In this document: piece after piece, positions 9,660 to 17,875 of the stretch
How positions within the stretch are numbered: position 1 is the first letter of the stretch
How the letters are laid out: every line of letters begins with the position of its first letter
Made by a program: the position numbers and the translations under genes
Assembly (NCBI GenBank): GCA_019058165.1
Contig: JAHLVZ010000006.1
Location: forward strand, 1-60,308
Direction of reading: 5' to 3'
From: Candidatus Heimdallarchaeota archaeon
GTDB lineage: Archaea > Asgardarchaeota > Heimdallarchaeia > JABLTI01
DNA: 60,308 bases
The notes under the pieces: generated by a model
The model's database searches: none
What the model saw: the letters and a program-made list of their open reading frames with translations, nothing else
Told to the model about the DNA's origin: nothing

Positions 9660-10562
9660 ATGTCTGATGAGAAATTATTTGCAGAAATAGAAGGATTCTC
9701 TGTCACAGGAGAACCTCTTTTTCAAATGCCAATTCCATCTGAAACTTCTGATTTAATGAAGAAGTATTTTGAAGCACTAAAGAAATATGAAAAAAATCCA
9801 AATGCTGATAACCTTATTTGGTTGGGACGAAGAACTGCTTATTTGGGAAAATATCGTAACGCATTAGCAATTTTCAGTAAAGGGATAAAGCAATTTCCCG
9901 AAGATGCTCGAATGTATCGTCATCGAGGTCATCGTTTCATTACTTTGCGTTTATTCAAACAAGCAATTTCTGATTTTGAGAGGGCTAGTCAATTAGTCTA
10001 TAGAAAATCAGATGAAATTGAACCTGATGGATTTCCTAATCCTAGTGGAATCCCTATTAGTTCTCTTCATTCGAATATTTTTTACCATTTAGGTTTAGCG
10101 TATTATCTTGATGGTGATTATGCAAAAGCAAATCTTGCTTATAGGCATTGTTTGGAGATATCAGATAATGATGATAAAATTGTCTCGACTGCTCATTGGA
10201 TTTATATGACTCTTCGGTTACTTAATATCAAATATGAAGCAGACATGCATCTTCAAGACATCAAAGATGAATTGGATATTATAGAAAATCATCACTACTA
10301 TGACTGCATACTCATGTATAAAGGCAAAGTAACCCCTGAACAATTACTTGAAAAAGCCCGTGAACAAGGATCATTGGGATTATCTACCATTGGTTATGGC
10401 GTAGCAAATTGGTACTATTATAACGATCAAAAAGCTAAAGCAAAACAAATTCTAGAAGAAATACTCAAATTAGAGAACTGGGCAAGCTTTGGATACATTG
10501 CAGCGGAAGTTGATCATAAAAGAATCTCTGATTCCGAAAAATTGCATCTTGTGTTTGATTAA
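9660..10562 (+). CDS. TPR repeat protein
   Basis: This 300-aa soluble protein has tandem TPR units: NLIWLGRRTAYLGKYRNALAIFSKGIKQFPEDA (about residues 52-82), a following ARMYRHRGHRFITLRLFKQAISDFERA unit (about 83-115), and one near 140-172 (IFYHLGLAYYLDGDYAKANLAYRHCLEIS). The LIWLGRRTAYLG start resembles bacterial and archaeal stand-alone TPR proteins of unknown role. No catalytic residues are evident. The gene ends just before a hairpin shared with the convergent zinc-ribbon gene. Confidence 0.75.
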   Translation: MSDEKLFAEIEGFSVTGEPLFQMPIPSETSDLMKKYFEALKKYEKNPNADNLIWLGRRTAYLGKYRNALAIFSKGIKQFPEDARMYRHRGHRFITLRLFKQAISDFERASQLVYRKSDEIEPDGFPNPSGIPISSLHSNIFYHLGLAYYLDGDYAKANLAYRHCLEISDNDDKIVSTAHWIYMTLRLLNIKYEADMHLQDIKDELDIIENHHYYDCILMYKGKVTPEQLLEKAREQGSLGLSTIGYGVANWYYYNDQKAKAKQILEEILKLENWASFGYIAAEVDHKRISDSEKLHLVFD

Positions 10563-10586
10563 ATCTATTTAAATAAAAAAAGAAAA

Positions 10587-10607
10587 AAATCCTCAAATAG
10601 AGGATTT
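10587..10607. terminator. Convergent hairpin between TPR and zinc-ribbon genes
   Basis: An 8-bp perfect inverted repeat, AAATCCTC / GAGGATTT, with a 5-nt loop lies between the two convergent stop codons (10562 and 10610), flanked by A/T tracts on both sides. It could end transcription in both directions. Archaeal termination depends mainly on T-tracts, so the role of the stem is inferred. Confidence 0.5.
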
Positions 10608-10609
10608 AT

Positions 10610-11077
10610 TTATGCAGCTGGTTTTCTCATCCACTTGATGAAGAAGAATAAGCCTACTCCTGCTATTATTAGAAAAATTATGCCTACAATGAGCGCCCAT
10701 ATTAAATCATCAGTACCATCGACAGTCTCAGCTATTCCAAATATAATACCCACTAAACTCCCAATTATTACAGGAATTATCAAACCTAAGGAACCTATAG
10801 TAATACCAGCTTTTGCGTATTTGTTTTCCTTAGGAGTAGGTGACATTAAACCAGTAATTATAGCAATTATAAAACCAATTCCAGGTAAACAAGTAAATCC
10901 TAAGATACTAGAAATTAATGAAACAACTTCTAAACCGACACCTTCCGAGACTCGAGAAGGTTTATCTCCTGTTGTTTTTTCGGGTTTATCAAATGGTTTA
11001 CCACAATCATCACAGAACTTTGCATCTGCTTTATTTTTTCCTCCACAAGATTCACAGTATTTAGCATTTTTTGACAT
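10610..11077 (-). CDS. Zinc-ribbon membrane protein, DUF4190-like
   Basis: The 155-aa protein opens with a double zinc ribbon, YCESCGGKNKADAKFCDDCGKPF (about residues 7-29). Hydrophobic helices follow at about residues 48-75 (VVSLISSILGFTCLPGIGFIIAI), 90-115 and 125-148. The GxxLGIxSxxxG-like glycine-rich hairpins with a short polar PTPKENKYAKAGITIG loop match the DUF4190 membrane domain. The topology is a cytoplasmic ribbon on a small membrane domain. Function unknown. Confidence 0.75.
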   Translation of the reverse strand: MSKNAKYCESCGGKNKADAKFCDDCGKPFDKPEKTTGDKPSRVSEGVGLEVVSLISSILGFTCLPGIGFIIAIITGLMSPTPKENKYAKAGITIGSLGLIIPVIIGSLVGIIFGIAETVDGTDDLIWALIVGIIFLIIAGVGLFFFIKWMRKPAA

Positions 11078-11139
11078 TTATCTATCTCCACATGAATAAT
11101 ATTTAGCAAGTATAATTCAATGACAGTTCTTTGAAAAAC

Positions 11140-11172
11140 TTATATACTTTATGCCACAAGCTCGATTATATG
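11140..11172 (+). promoter_or_regulatory. TATA-like box and start of the GNAT gene at 11170
   Basis: A TTATATA box at 11140-11146 lies 24 nt before ATG 11170. This fits a nearly leaderless transcript and argues against an upstream TTG at 11131, which would sit in front of the TATA box. Confidence 0.45.
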
Positions 11173-11961
11173 GAGATTCGATTAATAGAAAAGAATGAAA
11201 ATCATCTTCTTAAAAAATGCCGAAAAATTGCTCATATAAACTACCTTGATAATTTAGTTTTGATTGGTGATTTGCATCCTCCTTGTATAGACTTGGCAAG
11301 AATCTATGGTGTATTTGCTGAGAGGAATGAACTTGTAAGTGTCTTCATCGTTTTCGTTGGATTTCACATGCCTTCAATAGTCTTACCGGTGAAATTAGAG
11401 AGAAGCATCTTTGTTAAAATAATGGGTTTCTTACGAGAAATACTGCCTGATTCATTTCTATTATTGTCACTTGAGTTAAATGAACAAGACGTTATTGAAT
11501 TCTTCAAAGTAAGGAGTGTGGCAGTAGATTATTGCATGACCATCCATGCTCAAGACAATCCTCAAGATTTTCCATCACCATATCTAAGAAAAGCAACAGC
11601 AGATGATGTTGATCGAATAGATGATTTTTATCAAGCGATAGGTTCTGGTCCCTGGCATCCAAAGCAACTTGAAAGCGGTTTCTATTTTTTCATAGAAAGA
11701 GATGATCAAATAATTGCTTGTGGAGGAACTCATTTCGAAACTCCTCGATTAGCACAAATAGGAAATCTCTTCGTTCTTGAGGAATTTCGCAGACAGAAAT
11801 ATGGTGAGATCTTGACTACTGCCATAACTCGAGCAATTCTAGCTAAGAAAGAAATTTCAACTTTGTTTGTTCGTGTTGAAAACAAAATCGCTCAAAATCT
11901 CTATACAAAACTTGGTTACAAGATGTTTAAACCTGCTAATCTGATTTATTGCGAAAAATAG
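11170..11961 (+). CDS. GNAT-family N-acetyltransferase
   Basis: The 263-aa protein has an N-terminal domain with a degenerate GNAT-like fold (about 1-130) and a C-terminal GNAT domain. The acetyl-CoA binding segment is QIGNLFVLEEFRRQKYGEIL (motif A, R/QxxGxG variant with KYGE), followed by NKIAQNLYTKLGYK (motif B). This is close to the FeeM/GNAT double-domain arrangement known as a GCN5-related acetyltransferase with a partner domain. The start was set at ATG 11170 because a TATA-like box lies just upstream. The acceptor substrate is unknown. Confidence 0.8.
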   Translation: MEIRLIEKNENHLLKKCRKIAHINYLDNLVLIGDLHPPCIDLARIYGVFAERNELVSVFIVFVGFHMPSIVLPVKLERSIFVKIMGFLREILPDSFLLLSLELNEQDVIEFFKVRSVAVDYCMTIHAQDNPQDFPSPYLRKATADDVDRIDDFYQAIGSGPWHPKQLESGFYFFIERDDQIIACGGTHFETPRLAQIGNLFVLEEFRRQKYGEILTTAITRAILAKKEISTLFVRVENKIAQNLYTKLGYKMFKPANLIYCEK

Positions 11962-11992
11962 TTCTAGTATCCTATTTTCTTCATAAGAGAAA

Positions 11993-12958
11993 CTATTCCA
12001 TTTCTTTGTTATCTTCAATCCTTGAAATTGATTCTTTTTTCCTTTCGTCAATTATTAATTGGAATACATCGGGGCGAGAATAATGCCCTACTACATCGAA
12101 ATCAAATCGTGTCTTGGGAATTAATGACAAATCCAATTCAGCATACAAAATTCCTTCTTTATCGAATAGTGGTCCCGCAAGATATTCTCCATTTGGATCA
12201 ATAATTGCACTTCCACCTCGAGAGAGCACTTCCGGAGAGCTCTTCAATTCGTCATAACAAGCTAAATCTTTTGGATACATGTCTTTTGTGACATATTGAT
12301 TACAGGATAAAACGAAGCAACGCCCTTCTAAAGCGATGTGTTGTAAAGTTGATTGCCAACTATCTCGAGCATCGGCAGTTGGGGCAACATAGATGTCAGT
12401 TCCTTTTGCGTATATAGCTGTTCGAGCTAGTGGCATGTAGTTTTCCCAGCAAATCAGTCCCCCGATTTTCCCAAAAGGAGAATCAATCACTGCGAGTGTA
12501 CTACCATCCCCTTCGCCCCAAATTAATCGCTCAGAACCGGTGGGTTTCAATTTTCGATGTTTTCCAAGTAGCAAACCTTGAGGATCAAAGTATAGGAGAG
12601 TGCAATAAAGAGTTCCTCCTTTGAATTCTGCTTCTCTCTCAACAATTCCGATGATGAGATATACATGATTTTTTTTGGCAATTTCTCCCAAAGTTGTAGC
12701 ATCCTCGCTCGGAATAGCAATGGAGTTTTCCCAATATCGAGCAAAATCTTGTTTTCCTGTTTCAGAACGGCTCCCAACTTTAGTACCAAAGAACAATCCA
12801 CGAGGATACGCTGGAATAAATGCTTCTGGAAAAAGAACTATTTTTGCACCTTTGTCACTAGCTTCTTTTGTTGCTTTCCTTATTTTCTCCATACATTCTT
12901 TTTTCTGCATTACTGCAGATCCTTCTTGCACTACTGCTACCTTGACTGTTTTTGTCAT
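11993..12958 (-). CDS. Carbon-nitrogen hydrolase, nitrilase type
   Basis: From ATG 12958 the product has 321 aa and starts MTKTVKVAVVQ, the standard beginning of the nitrilase superfamily; a longer frame reading back to 13102 would add an unrelated hydrophobic leader. The catalytic triad is visible: Glu in LFPEAFIPAYPRG, Lys in GKHRKLKPT, and Cys in GGLICWENYMPLAR. The CWENYMPL context is that of true nitrilases (branch 1, nitrile to carboxylic acid plus ammonia) rather than amidases. It is divergent from the Rid gene with about 90 nt between, so the two may share a control region. Confidence 0.88.
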   Translation of the reverse strand: MTKTVKVAVVQEGSAVMQKKECMEKIRKATKEASDKGAKIVLFPEAFIPAYPRGLFFGTKVGSRSETGKQDFARYWENSIAIPSEDATTLGEIAKKNHVYLIIGIVEREAEFKGGTLYCTLLYFDPQGLLLGKHRKLKPTGSERLIWGEGDGSTLAVIDSPFGKIGGLICWENYMPLARTAIYAKGTDIYVAPTADARDSWQSTLQHIALEGRCFVLSCNQYVTKDMYPKDLACYDELKSSPEVLSRGGSAIIDPNGEYLAGPLFDKEGILYAELDLSLIPKTRFDFDVVGHYSRPDVFQLIIDERKKESISRIEDNKEME

Positions 12959-13054
12959 TTTACTCACAGGTTTCTTTTTGTTTAAAGGGCAATTGAAGAA
13001 TAAATAAATATTGTATGAATAATTACTGTAATTTACTATACATAGGTGATAATT

Positions 13055-13435
13055 TTGAAATTTGTATATTTGACTGAAAAAGATAAGAAAACTAAGGCTC
13101 ATTATTCACCAGCAGTGATTCATGAGAAAACTATCTATGTTTCCGGACAATTACCCTTAAAGAAAGGAGAAAGGGTTCCTTCATCGGATAATATTGAAGA
13201 CCAGACAAGAATCGTTCTTGAAAAGCTGAAGACTATCCTTGAAGCTGCAAATAGTAGTCTTGATAAAGTTCTGAGAACCACGATTTATATCTCTGATATC
13301 AATTATTGGGATAAAGTAAATGTAGTTTATGCTGAGTTTTTTGGGGATCATAGACCAGCAAGAACAATAGTGCCAACGAAGACTTTGCATTTTTCTTGTT
13401 TGATAGAGCTTGATGCCATTGCATTTCAAGAGTAA
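13055..13435 (+). CDS. Rid-family enamine/imine deaminase-like protein
   Basis: The protein of about 126 aa carries the Rid (YjgF/YER057c/UK114) fold signature: TIYVSGQLPL, a central Q.....LEKLKTILEAANSSLDKV helix, TTIYISDINYWDKVN, and RPARTIVPTKTL...LIELDAIA, with the Arg used for imine hydrolysis in family members in the PAR segment. The start is TTG 13055: GGTGAT at 13045-13050 is a good Shine-Dalgarno for it; GTG 13046 lies inside that motif. Rid proteins hydrolyse reactive enamines/imines from PLP enzymes. Placement next to a nitrilase suggests nitrogen-compound metabolism. Confidence 0.85.
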   Translation: MKFVYLTEKDKKTKAHYSPAVIHEKTIYVSGQLPLKKGERVPSSDNIEDQTRIVLEKLKTILEAANSSLDKVLRTTIYISDINYWDKVNVVYAEFFGDHRPARTIVPTKTLHFSCLIELDAIAFQE

Positions 13436-13505
13436 TAGTAAGTTATTCATATATTATGTCCGCAAGAAAGTCTAATCCTTCTAGATGTTATTTTGAGGTT
13501 TGACT

Positions 13506-14627
13506 GTGAAGTATCGTACATTAGGTAGAACTGGTCTTAAAATTAGTGAGGTAAGTATAGGTACTGAGTGGCTAGAAAAGAAATCACCAGAACTAATAAC
13601 TTCTGTGATTAGAAAAGCCATTGAGAATGGAGTGAATTATTTCGATATAATTTTTAATTTTGAGGAGCACTTAACAAAAGTAAGCAAAGCAATAGAAGGT
13701 TATAGAGATAAAGTCGTTCTTGTTCATCATCTTGGTTCGTCTGAATACAAAGGCAAGTACAAGAAGAATAGAAGCATCAAATCTTGTACTAATACCTTTG
13801 AAAAGTATCTTGAGATCATGAACACTGATTATGTTGACATATTGCATGTTCATTTCGTTCTTGGTCCCACAAACTTTGAAGAGAAAATTTTGAAACCAAA
13901 TGGTCCACTAGATTTGGCATTGAAGTTTAAAGCTGAAGGCAAAGCAAAATTCATCGGTATTAGTACTCATAGTCTTGGAGTGGTCGAAGCAGCTGCCAAG
14001 AATGGTAATTTTGATGTGATCATGTATCAGATTAATTTAACAAACAATGCTTTACCAAATCGTAATGAAGTGCTGGCTCTTTGCGCTCAAGAGAATATTG
14101 GTGTCGTAGCAATGAAACCTTATGCTGGAGGGATTCTATTTCGAAAGAATGCTAAAGTGAATCTTGGTGGATATCGTACTGGGGGAATGGGTTTAGAAAA
14201 GAAGACGATCCCAGAGAAGGTCACCCCTACAAAATGCTTGCATTATATTCTCAGCCAAGTTGGAGTTACAACTGCTGTTCCAGGTGTTGCTAGTATAGAA
14301 GAACTTGATGCAACATTAGCTTATTGCACAGCCACAGAAGAAGAGAAGGATTACTCCCTAATTCTGAAAGAATTCGATGAATACATCACAGGTGAATGTG
14401 TGTATTGTAATCACTGTCAACCTTGTCCTGCTGATATCGACATTGGTCGAGTTTTCAAAGTCTTTGATCAAGCAAAGATAGAATTAACAGAAGAAATCAA
14501 AGCTAAATACAATGAGTTTGAAGTAAATGCTTCTGATTGCACTGAATGCGGAGAATGCGAAGAACGGTGTCCATTTGATGTTGAAGTGATTAATAAAATG
14601 GCAGAAACAGTAAAATTATTTCAATGA
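13506..14627 (+). CDS. Aldo/keto reductase with C-terminal 4Fe-4S ferredoxin domain
   Basis: The product of about 373 aa starts at GTG 13506, 7 nt after a GAGG motif (TTG 13500 is too close). The N-terminal barrel shows YRTLGRTGLKISEVSIG and the KFIGISTHS region; the typical catalytic Tyr context is altered (YFDIIFNFEEHLTK). The C-terminal part has CVYCNHCQPCP and CTECGECEERCPF, two cysteine clusters of a ferredoxin-like 4Fe-4S domain. This is the ferredoxin-linked aldo/keto reductase group common in anaerobes. Likely a cytoplasmic redox enzyme; substrate unknown. Confidence 0.88.
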   Translation: MKYRTLGRTGLKISEVSIGTEWLEKKSPELITSVIRKAIENGVNYFDIIFNFEEHLTKVSKAIEGYRDKVVLVHHLGSSEYKGKYKKNRSIKSCTNTFEKYLEIMNTDYVDILHVHFVLGPTNFEEKILKPNGPLDLALKFKAEGKAKFIGISTHSLGVVEAAAKNGNFDVIMYQINLTNNALPNRNEVLALCAQENIGVVAMKPYAGGILFRKNAKVNLGGYRTGGMGLEKKTIPEKVTPTKCLHYILSQVGVTTAVPGVASIEELDATLAYCTATEEEKDYSLILKEFDEYITGECVYCNHCQPCPADIDIGRVFKVFDQAKIELTEEIKAKYNEFEVNASDCTECGECEERCPFDVEVINKMAETVKLFQ

Positions 14628-14644
14628 GAGAGTTTTTCTCTCTC
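14626..14644 (+). terminator. Hairpin plus T-rich loop after the aldo/keto reductase
   Basis: GAGAGAG and CTCTCTC form a 7-bp stem with a T5 loop starting on the stop codon of the upstream gene. It lies 37 nt before the next start, so it may be a terminator. Confidence 0.4.
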
Positions 14645-14681
14645 TAAAAATCTTTAATTATTACTCTCTGTTTTATTACTT

Positions 14682-15317
14682 ATGAAAGTAATAATGCATA
14701 ATTCTGCTAGTCTGGATATGTCAATAACAGGCATCCCCATGGATATGGAGAAACACTATGATATTGTTCGCAAGTACAATCCTGATGTCTATATGTTTGG
14801 TTCTGTAACAGCTTATTCATGGATAAAAGAAGATACTCCGAGTGAGAGTAAATCTGATTTTAACAAACCAAAGAAAGGAAAACCATACTGGGTGATCGTT
14901 GATAGCAAAGGAAAAATGGAGAATTGGTTGCATTTCTACAGACAATCGGAATATTCCGGAAATATTATAGTACTTGTTTCTGAGGAAACTCCTATGTCTT
15001 ATCTTGAGTATATGAGCGCTAGAAACTATGACTATATACAAACTGGTATGAAACACGTGGATTATAAAGAGGCAATGAGTATTCTCAAGAAGAAATACAA
15101 TGTTAAAACATTAATGATCGATAGTGGAGGAAAACTCAATAGTTATTTCTTTGAGCATTCACTTATTGATGAAATCAGTATTCTAGTATCTCCTTATGTT
15201 AAAGGCGTGGATAGTCTCGTTCTTTTTCGAGATATCAAAGAATCAATTGATCTCAAATTGAAAACATCTGAGAATTTGGATGGTTATGTTTGGCTTGTAT
15301 ATCAAGTAGTTAAGTAG
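14682..15317 (+). CDS. RibD C-terminal/DHFR-like reductase
   Basis: The 211-aa protein has the fold markers of the RibD_C (pyrimidine reductase, dihydrofolate reductase-like) family: VIMHNSASLDMSITG at the N-terminus, PDVYMFGSVTAYSW, KTLMIDSGGKLNSYFFEHSLIDEISILVSPYVKG, then SLVLF. The VKTLMIDSGGKLNSYFF segment is the NADPH pyrophosphate loop region (normally EGG). The family reduces a ribosylamino-pyrimidine in riboflavin synthesis, but many single-domain members have other substrates. No other riboflavin gene is nearby. Confidence 0.8.
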   Translation: MKVIMHNSASLDMSITGIPMDMEKHYDIVRKYNPDVYMFGSVTAYSWIKEDTPSESKSDFNKPKKGKPYWVIVDSKGKMENWLHFYRQSEYSGNIIVLVSEETPMSYLEYMSARNYDYIQTGMKHVDYKEAMSILKKKYNVKTLMIDSGGKLNSYFFEHSLIDEISILVSPYVKGVDSLVLFRDIKESIDLKLKTSENLDGYVWLVYQVVK

Positions 15318-15426
15318 ATTTTTCTCTCTTTAAAAACCTTCATATGGATGTATGTCTATGTAATTATATGTATTTTATCTAAATCTTTAAATAAATAAAC
15401 TGATAATAATATATTGAGGGATGCAT

Positions 15427-16191
15427 ATGGACGGAAGCTATAGTTTTGGAATGGATAATAATCGGTTATTGAAGGGTTTTCTTAGACTAAGGAATGGTGG
15501 GATTATCTTCTTAATCTCCACAATAATCGCTACAATTTCTGGGTTTATGTATACAGCTGTTTTTGCAAATAGAAATGAATCTACAGAATTGGCTTTATGG
15601 TTTTTTGAGTTTATTAATGTCATATTGATTATAATTGCTTCAATTATGATGTACTCAAGCGTATCAATTATCAGTAAGAACGTTAATGAGAAAAATGTTC
15701 GCTTATTCAAATTAGCTCGAGCTTTGATACTCACTTTCATAGTTTTGTTTTCAGTTTCAACAATTTTCACACTTATATTGCATATATTAAACTATCAATC
15801 AGTTTTTTCATTTGGTAAGAATATGATAGCCTATTTGTTACTTGCAGGATTTCTCCTTGCATTCAGTTTCTGCTTCAGGGATTTACAAAGGATTGGCTAT
15901 GGTACTCGACTTCTTTATGTTCCTTTGATTTTCCTTGCAATACCATCAGTCGTAAGTGTAGTCTTTGGTAGTATTTCCTTTGCATTCTCATTTAGTAGTG
16001 ATTATGATACCATTCTTGTTTACAGCTCTTTTGTTAATTTCTATATGGTTATGTTCTTCTTTTTCGCTTTTCTAGAATTATTCTTTGTAATACGAAGAAT
16101 GACACGACTTATTGATGTTCAATATGTAGTGAAAAGTGATGAACCAGAACCAAAACCAACAATGAAAACTGCTGTTTCAGCGAAGAAATAG
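15427..16191 (+). CDS. Multi-pass membrane protein of unknown family
   Basis: The product of about 254 aa has six probable TM helices: about residues 25-48, 58-80, 98-120, 133-150, 163-187 and 200-225. The tail is charged and polar (SDEPEPKPTMKTAVSAKK). A GAGGG motif ends directly before ATG 15421, so the second ATG at 15427 has the better spacing. No family motif was recognised. Confidence 0.6.
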   Translation: MDGSYSFGMDNNRLLKGFLRLRNGGIIFLISTIIATISGFMYTAVFANRNESTELALWFFEFINVILIIIASIMMYSSVSIISKNVNEKNVRLFKLARALILTFIVLFSVSTIFTLILHILNYQSVFSFGKNMIAYLLLAGFLLAFSFCFRDLQRIGYGTRLLYVPLIFLAIPSVVSVVFGSISFAFSFSSDYDTILVYSSFVNFYMVMFFFFAFLELFFVIRRMTRLIDVQYVVKSDEPEPKPTMKTAVSAKK

Positions 16192-16211
16192 AGGGAATCT
16201 ATTTCTTCTAT

Positions 16212-17705
16212 TCATATTTCTAGTGTTTTTAGATAACTTGGTGGTTTTCGAACCTTTGATAGTTGTTCGAAAGCATACGTAATTTTCAACAGAGTGGGTT
16301 CTTGAAAAGCTCCACTGAAAAATGATAAACCAACAGGAAGCCCAAAAACATATCCTACTGGAACTGTGATATTAGCATAACCCGCTACTGCTGCTAGCGA
16401 AGAACTACCACCAGTAAAATGATCACCATTAACTAAATCCATAGGCCAAGCTGGTCCTCCAGTCGGAGCGATTATTGCGTCGAGCTTGTTTTCTTTGATA
16501 GCTAGGTCTATGCCTTCATCTCGAGCATATTTATGGCATTTCTTTAGAGCTTCCTTATACGCTTTATCTGTCAAAGGTCCTCGTTCTTCTGCTTTTTTGA
16601 AGTGTTCATGTCCGAAATAAGGCATTACTTTCTCTTTGTTTTTCTCATTGAACTCGATTATTTCCTTCATAGTTTGAGGAAATTCATTTGGAACGAATTT
16701 CTCCAAGAATTCATTCAAGTCATTTTTGAAATCATAGAGAAGCACTTCATACTCCGGTTCTCTCAATTCTTTAACACTGTCAAGCATCAGCTGATCAATT
16801 ATGATAGCTCCTGCTTTCTCCATTTTTTCAATTGCTTCATCAATTACTTGATTCACTAACTCGTTTCTCCCAAAGAAGTTTCGAGCAACACCAATTCTCG
16901 CATCTTTTAAACCATCACTATCCAAAAATTCTGTATAATCAGTTGGAATATCTTTTTCGTTTGTAATGGATTGAGCATCTTCTGGGTCTACCCCAACCAT
17001 TGTGTTTAATAGAATCGCTGCATCTTCTACTGTTCGTGCTATAGGTCCTGCTGTGTCCTGATTGTGTGAAATAGGTATTATTCCTGTTCGACTCACCAAA
17101 CCAATAGATGGCTTAACTCCCACAACAGAATTAACGTGTGCTGGACAGACTATTGATCCATCTGTTTCTGTTCCAATAGATACTGAGCAAAGATTTGCTG
17201 CCACAGCTGATGCGGAACCAGAACTCGAACCACAAGGACTACGATCAAGAACATATGGATTGCGAGCTTGTCCTCCTCGACTACTCCAACCGCTGGTAGA
17301 ACGAGTGGATCGGAAATTCGCCCATTCGCTAAGATTTGTTTTTCCTAAAATAATCGCTCCTGCTGCTCTCAATTTTTGTACAATAAAAGCATCTCGAGTA
17401 GATCTGAAACCTTCCAGAGCAAGTGAGCCAGCAGTTGTCATCATATGATCTGCTGTAGCAATATTGTCTTTTATTAGAATAGGAATGCCATGCAAAGGAC
17501 CTAAAGAATTATCCTCTTTTCTAACTTGATCAAGATTATCAGCTATCTTTAGTGCATCAGGATTTAACTCAATTATAGAATTAATAGTTGGTCCGGACTT
17601 GTCGATTTTATCTATCCTTTCCAGATATTTCTTCACTAATTGTTTTGCAGTTAGTTTTCCTTCAACCATTAATTTCTGTAATTCTGAGATGCTGTATTCC
17701 TTCAT
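16212..17705 (-). CDS. Amidase signature (AS) family amidohydrolase
   Basis: The product of 497 aa has the Ser-cisSer-Lys machinery: Lys in HGIPILIKDNI, the glycine/serine-rich SPCGSSSGSASAVAANL with the cis-Ser, and GTETDGSIVCPAHVN with the nucleophile Ser region. Its length fits stand-alone amidases; there is no GatB/GatC neighbour, so it is less likely to be the tRNA amidotransferase subunit. ATG 17705 is the better start because AGGTTG precedes it at good spacing; ATG 17711 and TTG 17714 are in frame. It has no signal peptide. Confidence 0.88.
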   Translation of the reverse strand: MKEYSISELQKLMVEGKLTAKQLVKKYLERIDKIDKSGPTINSIIELNPDALKIADNLDQVRKEDNSLGPLHGIPILIKDNIATADHMMTTAGSLALEGFRSTRDAFIVQKLRAAGAIILGKTNLSEWANFRSTRSTSGWSSRGGQARNPYVLDRSPCGSSSGSASAVAANLCSVSIGTETDGSIVCPAHVNSVVGVKPSIGLVSRTGIIPISHNQDTAGPIARTVEDAAILLNTMVGVDPEDAQSITNEKDIPTDYTEFLDSDGLKDARIGVARNFFGRNELVNQVIDEAIEKMEKAGAIIIDQLMLDSVKELREPEYEVLLYDFKNDLNEFLEKFVPNEFPQTMKEIIEFNEKNKEKVMPYFGHEHFKKAEERGPLTDKAYKEALKKCHKYARDEGIDLAIKENKLDAIIAPTGGPAWPMDLVNGDHFTGGSSSLAAVAGYANITVPVGYVFGLPVGLSFFSGAFQEPTLLKITYAFEQLSKVRKPPSYLKTLEI

Positions 17706-17810
17706 GTACATCAACCTATTTGCAGATTACTAGAAAGTAAAGCTAATTAAACTTTTATTAGATGAAATTTGAGAGGCAATCCGAAAAATCTGGTTTATGT
17801 GATTCTCAAA

Positions 17811-17829
17811 GGTCCGAATTTATAGGACC
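17811..17829. terminator. Hairpin between solute-binding protein and amidase genes
   Basis: GGTCC and GGACC form a 5-bp GC-rich stem around a 9-nt AT loop in the otherwise AT-rich 160-nt gap. It lies downstream of the minus-strand solute-binding protein gene and upstream of the amidase. Confidence 0.3.
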
Positions 17830-17875
17830 ATATACAACATTCACAAACAAAGAAGAAAACTATTTTAAATCACTT

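Noticed and set aside
10635..11099. 154-codon plus-strand frame
   Set aside because: It is the antisense of the zinc-ribbon membrane gene, whose motifs are clear.
13046..13054. GTG start for the Rid gene
   Set aside because: GTG is part of the GGTGAT Shine-Dalgarno motif that serves TTG 13055.
12956..13102. 48-residue hydrophobic N-terminal extension of the nitrilase
   Set aside because: Nitrilases start at the MTKTVKVAVVQ strand; the extension is AT-rich promoter DNA overlapping the Rid gene.
17062..17448. 128-codon plus-strand frame
   Set aside because: Antisense of the amidase active-site region; no independent evidence.
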